Source of the DNA: Silene noctiflora
Taxonomy: Eukaryota > Streptophyta > Magnoliopsida > Caryophyllales > Caryophyllaceae
Reading direction: 5' to 3'
Assembly: GCA_009801015.1 (NCBI GenBank)
Contig: VHZZ01009320.1
Span: forward strand, 15,705-35,923
DNA: 20,219 bases
Shown: piece after piece, positions 1 through 8,140 of the stretch
Numbering within the stretch: the stretch's first letter is position 1
How the letters are laid out: each line of letters starts with the position of its first letter
The notes under the pieces: model-generated
What the model saw: only the letters and a program-made list of their open reading frames with translations
Told to the model about the DNA's origin: nothing
Database searches by the model: none
Made by a program: the position numbers and the translations under genes

Positions 1-363
1 GATCGAGTTACTATTCTACAACACTATCAACGGAGGACTAGCCAAGACTCGGCAAGCACTAGAGTCGGTCAACGATAGTCAAAGGTCCTAATGGGCCGGG
101 TATTACAAGTCCATCTTGCGGGGGCGTGTTAATCATTAAAATATCCCGTGTCTATATTCGTTGTATCATAGTTCCTTGGTAGTCAATCTTTGTATCGCTA
201 TGTAATTATTTCTAAGTTGTTCTTTCCATATTACTAGTTTTGTCTTTAGGTAATTAGATTTTCCTTTCCATATTCTTGTATTTGTATACCTATAAATATT
301 GTATGTTATTGATCAATGGAAATCATCACATTCAAAACAATTCTCTCTAATTATATTTTAACA
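1..363 (+). mobile_element. 3' end of a Ty1/Copia-type LTR retrotransposon
   Basis: This is the right-hand end of an element whose body lies left of the window. Bases 1-126 are internal sequence with no recognisable pol motif. They end in a G-rich tract (about 118-126) in the polypurine position, directly before the LTR at 127. The purine tract upstream of the LTR puts the element on the plus strand. A target-site duplication cannot be checked because the left end is missing; the five bases after the LTR are GGAAC. Assignment to Copia rests on the short LTR with TGTTA/TAACA ends and is an inference. Confidence 0.6.
127..363 (+). repeat. 3' LTR (237 bp) of the Copia-type element
   Basis: The repeat opens TGTTA and closes TAACA, a perfect 5-bp inverted terminus of the kind LTRs have. 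It contains a TATA-like stretch (CTATAAATATT, about 291-301), which would be the element's own promoter. The tail is rich in CT and AT. Only one LTR is in the window, so the boundaries rest on termini and purine tract, not on comparison with a partner. A second TAACA near 382 is a less likely end. Confidence 0.55.
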
Positions 364-1494
364 GGAACAATTTATAAGCTATAACAGTTTGTCATTAAAA
401 TGACGACATTTAAGTATTTGACCCGTTTTCAGTTTATGACGAAAAATATCCGTCTTCACTGGGAAGTTCTGAGAACTGGTGTTGTTACATATTCGGGTCA
501 TATACAGTGGGGATACTAAACATTAAATACCAGTTGGAGACTGGCAGTACTTGGTAGTTTGTAGTTTGTACCCTTATTAGTGCACTGTCCATTTCCTATG
601 AGGTTTCTATAAATGGAAACTGACATGGAGTGACTGAAAATGGAAAGGTCTCATATTATATCACATGATAAGTCAGATTACACTTCCAAAAATGCCAAAC
701 CTTCACTGAACACACTGCCTTAATTGCCCTGACAAACACCCCTAATTTTCCTGCCGAGTATCACACCCAACCCTGCATTTCTTGTACGGGATATCAATTT
801 TCTGTCAACCAAGTACTTAACAACTTAAAATTTTCAAAATCATATAATTGGGATTAGCTAGTCTTACTTGAGAGATCCGATTCAACTGATTATATTCGTT
901 TGATTAAAATATTTCTTACAAATAAACAAAAATATAAATAATTTGTTGAATCGGAGGGACTATAGCAATAAAGATAGGTTTGACTCATTTTCTCCATCTC
1001 ATGGGGAAATAATAACCCAAAGAACTCAAAATTCAAACAATTTTGCCAATCATACTCATTAATACATGTGTGTATATTATCAAATGTGCCTAGTAATCTG
1101 GTATAACTTCTATAAGTCGTTACAAAATTATCTTGTTTAAAACGATTATAAATATAAAACCGATTTAGAGCCACCCATACATGCGGTTACCAATAACTAA
1201 TAAGTTTAGAAGTATATTTTTGGTTTCGTTTCATACTTATACCCGTCTTAAAAAAAAAAAGTCTAAGTGATGACTGCCTCATTTGCAGTAATGTTACTCT
1301 AGCAGTTTTCTGATAAATAAAGAAGTCATTAGTCAAGAGTCGAAACGTAAATAACAGATTGTCATGGTCTTGAAACCCCACATGTTTTTGCAACTACTCC
1401 ATCAAAGCTTCTAATTGCACATATTTTACTAAATTACTCCGTAGTTACAGTATATAAGACCTAAGATCATCCCCATCTAAGGAGTCAAGTTAGC
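364..1494. other. AT-rich intergenic stretch, nothing recognised
   Basis: I see no gene, tandem repeat or clear element ends here. A minus-strand open frame of 94 codons (890-1174) lacks any familiar motif and has the composition expected of AT-rich non-coding DNA. Isolated Stowaway-like bits such as ACTCCGTAG (about 1436-1444) are too short to call. Confidence 0.5.
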
Positions 1495-1497
1495 TAA

Positions 1498-1810
1498 GGG
1501 GTCGTTTGGTTGTTACGGGAATTAGAACATTACATGAAATACGAATTCATGGGAAATAAACTCCCTCATCTATTTCATGGGAATTTGCTAAAGTTGTTTG
1601 GTTGTCAATGTGGGAATTCACCTTCATGGGAAGTTCAACCCACCAAGGGGTGTTGGTAAGCAACTTCCTACATTCTTGTAGGAAGTCACTTTCATGGGAA
1701 GTGACACTTCCCCATTTATACAAAAAAGGGGCAACCAAACAACTCCATTTTTTGTAATTCATGGAAATTTCTACTTCCCATGTTTTTCCAAGGACAACCA
1801 AACAACCCCT
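1498..1810. mobile_element. Tourist/PIF-Harbinger-type MITE (313 bp)
   Basis: The left end GGGGTCGTTTGGTTGT (1498-1513) is matched in inverted orientation by the right end ACAACCAAACAACCCC (1795-1810), with one mismatch. The element is flanked by TAA on both sides (1495-1497 and 1811-1813), the 3-bp target duplication typical of PIF/Harbinger MITEs. The interior contains several CATGGGAA-type sub-repeats and their complements, so the element can fold on itself. No transposase is encoded; the 84-codon minus-strand frame inside follows the inverted repeats and is not a gene. Confidence 0.85.
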
Positions 1811-1813
1811 AAG

Positions 1814-2400
1814 TCACAAAGCCATTAACTCTTAAATCTATTTTTATTAAAAATTTAAGCATTTTTCACTTTTCCAACATTTTTCACCTTGTTTATCGAT
1901 GTTGGGTGTTTTGTAGGTGTTAAAGATGACGATTTAGGTTAAGCTAGAGTGTTAAATTGGTGGTATTGGATTGTTAATTGTCTTTATGTTGCGTGTTGGA
2001 GGAATGTCTTATGTTGGATAAAAGACGGGTTTAGTGTGTTAATTCCATGGGAGATATGGAGTGTTGGCGTTTGATGGATTGAACAAGGGAAGATAAGATG
2101 AAGCTTGTGTGATTAGCCCGTAGAAGAAGCCCAAGAAGCGTGTATGAAGCACTGGGTGAGCGTTGGGTGAGCCATGGGAGAGTGTGCACAAATCAGAACT
2201 TGTCACGAGTAGCTAGGAGAGTCGTCGGCGAGCCGCCTGACCTTAGTCTAGCCGCCCAGGCACTGAAGACAGGAACTTCACTTTTTCGTATTTGGTTACT
2301 TTGTTTTAAGAAAAGACCTATTTTTTTTAGTGAGTTTTTTTTATTCATTATCACGTATTAGTAGAGAACAAGTACCTTAATTATTTTCTTAGCAAGAAAG
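1814..2400. other. Unassigned stretch with a GC-rich patch, possibly LTR debris
   Basis: No gene is visible. Bases about 2115-2275 are clearly richer in GC than their surroundings and carry motifs such as GTCGTCGGCGAGCCGCC, followed by a T-rich tail. That texture resembles the U3 part of Athila/Tat LTRs, as at 8200-8430, but no ends, primer site or partner can be shown. The 73-codon plus frame at 2140-2361 is not convincing as protein. Confidence 0.3.
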
Positions 2401-3028
2401 ACATGAGCAACTAATCCTCTCATCATTTCATTAAAATACTTTAGGACACTCATTTTCCATTAGATCCTAAAGAAGGTCATGAAGGAGGTTTATTTGGTGA
2501 GAATAGGTCAGCACATGGCCTTCTTTTGCCATTAGGTCATCTTAATTAGATGCTTATATTTTGATTAACTTGACCCACCCTTCCGTAATCTCCCTCAGAG
2601 TATTGTGGTTATGTTTGTTCCTCAATGAAAAGCTTTATCTTATTACCCACAAAACCTAACTAATTCATCTATATAAATTATTGTTAGATCAACATATAAG
2701 GCCCATACACCAATTTTTTTGGCCTTACCAGGCCACTGCATACAATAAGTCTACTATATGGTCGTTTCAAAATTAACTTTCCATTTAACTTTTTGGCACA
2801 CCAACAAACATAAACAATTAAACTTACTTGAATGCTTTCACAAACAACTTGATAATAAATCGGAAAATAAGATGACACCACCAGATTTATAAACACGATA
2901 AATCACGATATGATGATGGACCACAGGTACAAGAGCATCCTCAAAATCACCTACAGCCAACTTATTAAATGACATTTACAGTCCCATATGCCTAAGCTAA
3001 CGGGTGTATGAAACCCTCGTTTCATTTT
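2401..3028. other. AT-rich stretch, possible 3' part of the MIR157 primary transcript
   Basis: There is no coding sequence, repeat or element end that I recognise. The stretch lies downstream of the minus-strand MIR157 hairpins and could hold a 3' exon of that transcript. A minus-strand AATAAA at 2489-2494 is the only canonical poly(A) signal I noticed there, and it may be coincidental. Confidence 0.25.
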
Positions 3029-3391
3029 CTGCAACAAATAAGAGACTTGTGCAATTAACTAGGAAACAAGTTAAAGATGGCATACCTCCGTCTTAAGGAA
3101 GACTAGCTCGCTAAAGTATTGTACTCAGTCAAAACTTGAAAGATCAGTTTAACTCATGAAATGCAGCAAACACTAGCTCATGTAGATATGTATAATGTAC
3201 AAGAGAATAAAGATATCAGATACGACACAGCATTGCAATTATTACAGATCATAAAATTACCTTGATGAATGCTTCACAAGTCACAGCATAGCTTACTAGT
3301 CTAGTTTTCGTGTTCGTAAAAAAAAGCTACTCCGTACTTTGTATTAGTTTAATTGTTAGTTTAACTTGAAGGACAGCATGTATATACATAC
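3029..3391 (-). other. Candidate intron of the MIR157 primary transcript
   Basis: Read on the minus strand, a strong donor, AG followed by GTATGTATATA, sits at 3392/3391, about 100 bp downstream of the last hairpin. A good acceptor, TTATTTGTTGCAG, ends at 3029. Primary transcripts of plant miRNAs are often spliced downstream of the hairpin, so the arrangement is plausible. An alternative donor (AAG then GTAATTT, about 3260) also lies within this interval. Nothing proves splicing. Confidence 0.3.
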
Positions 3392-3484
3392 CTAGCTTGA
3401 TGAGGATACCAAAGCTTTAGGTCTAAAATTTTTGGGATTAATTAATATAAACGACCGGCCTTGACAAATTTTTCGTTAAAAATC

Positions 3485-3595
3485 TCAAGACGGTGATGAC
3501 AGAAGATAGAGAGCACAAAGGAAATGAGATGCATTCTCTAAGCATTTCACCCATCTGTGCTCTCTATCTTCTGTCAGCAACCACCACTCTTTCGA
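3485..3595 (-). ncRNA. MIR157: MIR157 (miR156/157 family) precursor hairpin, downstream copy
   Basis: The precursor yields a microRNA that represses SPL (SQUAMOSA promoter-binding-like) transcription factors, which control the juvenile-to-adult phase change. On the minus strand the 5' arm carries TGACAGAAGATAGAGAGCAC, preceded by C, at 3557-3577. This is the miR157 core. The 3' arm GCTCTCTATCTTCTGTCATC (3497-3514 plus two bases) is the expected star, giving 2-nt 3' overhangs. The minus strand is chosen because CACAGATG after the mature sequence and GCATCTCATTTCCTTTGTGC before the star match the usual layout of MIR157 precursors as I know it. The arms pair perfectly over at least 20 bp, so a plus-strand transcript could release the same 20-mer. 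The loop is about 40 nt, with an inner GAAATG/CATTTC stem. Confidence 0.9.
3557..3577 (-). ncRNA. miR157: Mature miR157 in the downstream hairpin
   Basis: This 21-nt segment reads, on the minus strand, C followed by TGACAGAAGATAGAGAGCAC. The 20-nt part equals the known 20-nt miR157 form. Canonical 21-nt miR157 begins UU, so the 5' base here would be C if the 21-nt form is made. The 5' end has not been measured. Confidence 0.8.
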
Positions 3596-3671
3596 TTAAG
3601 TAAAAAAAAAAAGGAGTCGGACCATAGATTAAACAGTATGTAATAGAAAAACGCAAAAAAGAAAGGAAAGG

Positions 3672-3797
3672 AGAGAGGGGCTGAAGGTGATGACAGAAGA
3701 TAGAGAGCACAAAGGAGTGAGATACAATAACAAGAAATGTACATCAGCCTTAGTGCTCTCTATCTTCTGTCAGCTTCCATTCACCACTGCCTCCTCT
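3672..3797 (-). ncRNA. MIR157: MIR157 (miR156/157 family) precursor hairpin, promoter-proximal copy
   Basis: This second hairpin holds the same mature 20-mer on the minus-strand 5' arm (mature segment 3753-3773). Its perfect complement lies on the 3' arm (3691-3710), followed by the star overhang. Below the miRNA duplex the stem continues: GGTGA at 3686-3690 pairs with TCACC at 3781-3785, and GAGAGGGG-type bases pair with CCTCCTC further out. A bulge of about 8 nt lies on one side. The loop (3711-3752) differs from that of the other hairpin, although both retain AAAGGA next to the star. It lies about 110 bp upstream of the other hairpin on the same strand, so one transcript probably carries both. 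Tandem miR156/157 genes are known elsewhere, for example rice and maize MIR156b/c and the neighbouring Arabidopsis MIR157a/b. Confidence 0.9.
3753..3773 (-). ncRNA. miR157: Mature miR157 in the promoter-proximal hairpin
   Basis: The sequence is identical to the mature segment of the neighbouring hairpin, including the leading C, so small-RNA reads from the two copies cannot be told apart. Only loop- or flank-derived reads would distinguish them. Confidence 0.8.
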
Positions 3798-3819
3798 TAA
3801 GTCGGTCTTACCCTACAAT

Positions 3820-3843
3820 TTAAGGGCTACTTTTACCCTCCAT
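3820..3843 (-). CDS. Seven-codon leader ORF (MEGKSSP), possible miPEP
   Basis: This is the first AUG I find on the minus strand downstream of the predicted start site. Its context is good (A at -3, G at +4). It encodes MEGKSSP and then stops with TAA. It lies about 23 bp upstream of the first hairpin's lower stem, in the leader of the likely primary transcript. Some plant primary miRNA transcripts encode short regulatory peptides (miPEPs) from such first ORFs. No homology is claimed; a chance short ORF is equally possible. Confidence 0.3.
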   Translation of the reverse strand: MEGKSSP

Positions 3844-3959
3844 GATTGAATTGAAGATCAGATGATATCCTTGCTTTGAAATTTTATTGGTTTATTGTAT
3901 GTGAAAGACTTAGCTTATTAGGAGACTTTTGTTGTAGAGACAAGTACTATAGAACCCTA

Positions 3960-3967
3960 TATTTATA
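3960..3967 (-). promoter_or_regulatory. TATA box of the MIR157 primary transcript
   Basis: The minus strand reads CCCCTATAAATATAGGG, a textbook plant TATA box (TATAAATA). It lies about 160 bp upstream of the proximal hairpin on the strand chosen from precursor layout. A start site would be expected about 30 bp downstream, near 3930-3940. The agreement of position and strand is independent support for the minus orientation. Confidence 0.65.
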
Positions 3968-3970
3968 GGG

Positions 3971-4384
3971 GAAGCTAAGGACTTGTAATAAATATAATAT
4001 ATTGTTGTAGCTAATTATTATAATGTGAATGCAGAATTCCTAAAAGAGGTTAAGATATATCTTAATTATATTCCTTTCTAGGAAACTTATCTCAAGAAAT
4101 AAAAAAAAAATAAAAAAATGGAGTGGTAATATTAATTTGTTAGGTTAAGAATATGCACATGATTCATCTGGACTTACCTACAATGCTTTTGTCAGGAACC
4201 CTCTTACTTGTTGGTTAATAAATACTCCTGCAGTATATTAATAATTCACTGCCTTTTCTTGGAAATTCTTATGCTTGTTTGATTTTTCCCTCTTTTGTTG
4301 GTCAAGGGAGGTATACAGACTGGTTTGCTCAATTATTTTCTTTATTTTCTTAAGTTGAAGATCAAGTTAAATAAAGGCAGAAAC
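3971..4384. other. Upstream region of the MIR157 locus
   Basis: This AT-rich DNA would form the proximal promoter of the minus-strand miRNA gene. I see no coding sequence or element ends. An A-rich run lies near 4100-4118. No specific transcription-factor site stands out enough to call. Confidence 0.35.
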
Positions 4385-4820
4385 TAGGGTTGTAAATGAT
4401 TTGAGCAGGCTCGGTCAAAGCTCGGCTTATGCTCGGTGAAGCAGTAAGTAGATTATACATCCGATGTACCACTACCATTTTTTTTTGTAGTTTTTGAGCA
4501 TTATAATAAAGTTTCCGAGTTTTGTTTTAATTTAAAGTTTCTGAGTTTTATTATAAAGTTTCTAAATTCATTCACTTAAACATTAAGCTCAAAATTTTAC
4601 AATATAACTCAAAAACATTAATTATAAGCTCAATAAAATTTGAGTTTTGATGCTAAAAAATTAAAATGTAACTTATAAACTTTAAAAAACTCAGAAAAAA
4701 TACACGTAAGCTCAATAAAAAATGAGGTCTGAGGTAATACATTCGACTATGTTACTATTTCTCTCGGTCAAGCCGAGCCCGAGCTCAACAAGTCTTGGCT
4801 CGAATGCTAGCTAGTTTAGG
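4385..4820. mobile_element. Degraded GC-motif MITE interrupted by another MITE
   Basis: Left of the inner element the sequence runs AGGGTTGTAAATGATTTGAG then GCTCGG-type motifs. Right of it come GCCGAGCCCGAGCTC and CTTGGCTCG. The two sides are in inverted relation, as in the common plant repeats built on AAACGAGCC/AGCTCGG. Ends and target duplication of the outer repeat are not clear, so it is called by texture only. Confidence 0.35.
4441..4762. mobile_element. Putative Mutator-like (MULE) MITE, 322 bp
   Basis: The segment is flanked by a 9-bp direct repeat with one mismatch: CTCGGTGAA (4432-4440) and CTCGGTCAA (4763-4771). Nine bases is the Mutator target-site size. The ends are loosely inverted: CCGATGTACC on the left corresponds to GGTAATACATTCG on the right. 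The AT-rich interior contains inverted motifs around AAGCTCAATAAAA and AGTTTTTGAGC. No coding capacity is present. The family assignment is tentative because the inverted ends have diverged. Confidence 0.45.
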
Positions 4821-4859
4821 CTTGTTTATAACTTTCTTTTTGTATAATTTTTATATAGT

Positions 4860-5045
4860 AATATTAATTAAATTAAGATATTGCCACGTCAGAATTTTCT
4901 AGCGACAAAATTGGCGGAAACAGGTAACGGGAGTCAATTGCACAATAAGAGAAATATTTGGGACTAATTTATTCATTTAAAAAGTTATAGAGTTAATTAC
5001 ACGTAGGAAAAAAACATTCAGGGATAATTTGCCACTTTACCATAG
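4860..5045. repeat. Possible degraded dispersed repeat
   Basis: Phrases such as AATATTTGGGACTAATTTATT, AAAGTTATAGAGTTAATTAC and ACATTCAGGGATAATTTG have the cadence of a widespread family of plant dispersed repeats with recurring 'gggactaatt...' segments. No ends or target duplication are visible, so this is a resemblance only. Confidence 0.25.
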
Positions 5046-6279
5046 CCAGATAGAACTAAACTCATTAACCCTCAACTTTTGATAGTGGTTGCAAATATAG
5101 ATGAGTCTCCCCTTCAAATTTGTTGTCCCCATCAAACATGCAAAGGGTATAGTATGAAATATGAAAAGCATTAATTATAACCACTATTTTAACTGGCAAG
5201 ATGTAATGCTTTTGTTCAATTATTTTTGAATAATGTTTAATCATTACACTTCGGAGTTCCGGAATGCTTCCCCACCTTCATATGGTCAATAATATCTTTT
5301 GACAATTTTCCACTCTTATTGGACTCACTTGGTAAAATAAATCAAATCAAATCATGGTGTCTAGATGCATATATAAATGCATACCGTCTAATTGTCTAGT
5401 ATCAATCTTAAGGTCATATCTTATGGTATCATAGATTAAGTCTTGATTCCACACTATTGCTATGAAAGACCATTTTGTTTGTTTCTGGTTGAGTTTTTTT
5501 GGATGAAAAAGGAATCCGCAATCGATATTTGGTGTGCACTGGATGAACCCTTCAAGTATACGTGATATTTTACAAATCACGTACATACACCAGATCAACC
5601 ATCATTTTTAAGAGCTGACAGCTTGAAATTTAGAAGGCATAGCCTAAGCCATATTACTCCCACAAGATTGCTCTGGGAGATACTTAAACTAGTGACACAA
5701 GTTTTCGTTATTATGATTTGAACACTAGACCTTAAGAGAATATATGAGCAACACAACCATTAAATCACTGATTCACTCCTCTTTGTTTCTGGCGCGCTGA
5801 TTTAACCAGTTAAATTTTGACTATTTTATAGACATTAACTAGGCTTGCTAGCTAAAGGGCTCGATATTATTTTTCTTTGTTTCTAAAATATAATTTAATA
5901 ATATAAATTATGTAATTAACTGTTTATTATAGGCCTCTTGGATCATCTCTTTGTCTCTATAGTAGAAAAACACATAATATTCTTCGTAATTGTTGATATC
6001 TACTCAAGTTACCCCGTCTTGAACATACTTCAAACTTATGTCTTTGAGAAACTAAGATTACAACAATCATACAACCAATGGAAGAAATAATTTTATAATG
6101 TGGATAAAATATACAAATTTTCGTAGTTTATACATTAACAATCTGTTAGTTAAGTCAACGATACAAAAGAGATTTAGCGAGACCTTGGTGAGGGTTAATA
6201 AAAAATGGACAAACCATTTCTAAATATCATTCTTACTAAAGATAAATAGTTCAAATAATCAAGGTGAGATATGAGAAAC
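5046..6279. other. AT-rich intergenic stretch, nothing recognised
   Basis: No gene, structured RNA, tandem repeat or element ends could be supported. The 83-codon minus-strand frame at 5347-5598 has no familiar motif and no gene-like context. Confidence 0.45.
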
Positions 6280-6760
6280 CCCGAAATATCCCTAAACATA
6301 TAATTTTAGGACTTTAGGCTCGTGACACGTGTCCATATCTTTTTTTATAGAAATGTGCAAAGAAATAAATGGAGAAGAATATAGATAAGAGAATAGGACA
6401 TGATGAATAAGTAGCAAGTTGGAGAAGACGATAGAGAAAGTTGAGGAGACCCTAATCACATAACCCTTATCTTAAACTTTCCATTCAAGGCCAATTACAA
6501 TGGTCATCCTTTGTTGCTTTTATGGGGCTATTATTTTGACGTTTCCAATGTTTATGCCATTTTTTAAAGTTGATCTTTCAATTTCTTTCATCTTGGAATC
6601 CACGTGGCATCTCCCTATAGCTTCATTGGTTATTCTCCCTAGTCAAAATCGTATTGGTTTGCCCATCAAGCATCCACAAATATATGGCATAAATTCTTTC
6701 ATTCTTTCATGCATCATGTTAATTACAATCTTTATTTACATGTGATCTATTAAGGCTACA
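6280..6760. promoter_or_regulatory. Promoter-like cluster of G-boxes, GATA and CCAAT motifs without a gene
   Basis: Two palindromic G-boxes occur 276 bp apart: GACACGTGTC (6324-6333) and CCACGTGG (6600-6607). Between them are I-box/GATA motifs in both orientations (GATAAG 6384-6389; CTTATC 6466-6471). Just after the second come two ATTGGT (CCAAT complement) motifs at 6625-6630 and 6653-6658. G-box plus I-box plus CCAAT is the usual grammar of light- or ABA-responsive promoters. Neither side shows a coding exon, so this may be an orphaned or captured promoter, or chance. Confidence 0.25.
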
Positions 6761-7968
6761 TCAATTAGCTTTGTCTTTGCATAATGATACAAACTATAAT
6801 TAATTTTTCTCAATTTTCTTTGGCCGAGCTAGCGGGGTGAGTGCGCTTGTAATCCGCCACTACACATGATTATAGTGATATTTCAATTGGATATATATAA
6901 TACAAATACCACTGTGATTGTACTTAAATATAAAGTAGAAGTGACATTGTGATTGTACTTAAATTACTCTAAGTAAACGATTTTTTGTTAAATAATGATT
7001 CAGAATTCGAACTTTATTTCTAAGATCTGATATTCATAAAGAAGGTCTATATCAAATAAGATTTGTTAAGTCTGATGTTTTACGGTTTAAATTCAAACGA
7101 ATCCTACAAATATTACAGATCGAATTTTTTTGACGTATCGTAACTCGCATGTTCTAAATTGCCAATGGCTAAAGACCTTTTCCATGAGAGATGTTCATAA
7201 AGGAAAAAAAGAAAGAAAAAAGAAAGGAGGCCAATTTGTCCATGTCCATTACTAGTAGGACCCCTTATTGCTGGACTATTCCCAAATTGGTGGAGCACGT
7301 ATCATTCCTTTTTGGGGTGAATAGCATAGTGATTAGAAGTACGTTAAGAAAAGACCGCCCATGGGTCCGTAACCCATTCTTCTTGATAAGAATCCAACTC
7401 TGATTTCATCTCATGGCTAAGCATCAATCTTTAACACGGCTAAAAAAAGAGACAAATCTTAATGAAAAGAAAACACTTCATTTTTGCTTCTTGTATATAA
7501 ATTTTCATGAATCTAGGACCGATTTAAGATTGATACACTTTTCGACTTTCAAAGAATAATCGAATTTTGAAAAGATGTTTTAACAGTATAATTCCACAAT
7601 GTTGAGTGCGTTGTCTTAACGTCAGTAGTGTGTATCTGATTCTGGTGAGAAATTTCATGTTGATATGAGGACCATCGTCGTTAAGCATGACAATGGCTTT
7701 ATTCTATATTCTTTTAACTACTTTTTGAGTTTCACTCGCCTACGTATTTATAGAATGACAAAAACATTTCATATTCTTAAATCCTAATTATATGAAATGA
7801 CTAATATTTTTTTGATTAAGATTATGTAAATATTTGAGTTGTAGTCACTTGTACGTTGTATGTATCGACAAATAAAATAATGGGAAGCTAACTGAAATGA
7901 AACACAAAATGATGCGTTGAATAAAGATGTGTAAAGACTAGACTCTTGGAGATACATCATTCAACTAA
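6761..7968. other. AT-rich intergenic stretch with a short direct repeat
   Basis: The only structure noted is a 17-bp direct repeat, TGTGATTGTACTTAAAT, at 6913-6929 and 6948-6964 (35-bp period). A purine-rich tract lies at about 7200-7230. The overlapping open frames at 7113-7403 on both strands have no recognisable protein features. Confidence 0.4.
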
Positions 7969-7996
7969 TACTCCCTCAAGTTGAATAGAGGGAGTA
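7969..7996. mobile_element. Stowaway MITE remnant, ends only
   Basis: TACTCCCTC (7969-7977) and GAGGGAGTA (7988-7996) are perfect inverted partners separated by 10 bases. CTCCCTC is the terminal motif of Stowaway (Tc1/mariner) MITEs and the TA at each end is their target duplication. The element body is missing, so this looks like an internal deletion product. A 9-bp stem alone could arise by chance. Confidence 0.5.
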
Positions 7997-8026
7997 ATAT
8001 GAAGAAATAAGCTCGATAACTACATT

Positions 8027-8046
8027 ACCGTCCCATTATTTATGTC
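8027..8046. repeat. Possible second Stowaway fragment
   Basis: ACCGTCCCATTATTTATGTC resembles the subterminal part of Stowaway elements that begin CTCCCTCCGTCCC. No partner end is visible. It sits next to the end-only remnant and just upstream of the Athila LTR, so the two may derive from one rearranged element. Confidence 0.3.
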
Positions 8047-8140
8047 AAAAACCCTTGCTTTATTCATAATTTTGGCGCATTTAATTGTTAATTGCTTAAG
8101 TTTATGATTAATTTGTCTAGATGAGCTTCACCGGGTAGTT

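Noticed and set aside
890-1174. 94-codon minus-strand open frame as a gene
   Set aside because: No recognisable domain, no promoter or neighbouring exon, AT-rich codons throughout; most likely chance.
3497-3772. MIR157 read on the plus strand
   Set aside because: The 20-mer also lies on the plus-strand 5' arm, but loop-side and star-flank sequence, the TATA box at 3960-3967 and the splice signals all fit the minus strand.
6500-6745. 81-codon hydrophobic open frame as a membrane protein
   Set aside because: The frame overlaps the G-box/CCAAT cluster and its hydrophobicity simply reflects T-rich DNA.
6835-6990. tRNA gene or tRNA-derived SINE near GGGGTGAGTGCGCTTGTAAT
   Set aside because: A weak A-box-like stretch has no B-box at the right distance and no cloverleaf can be drawn.
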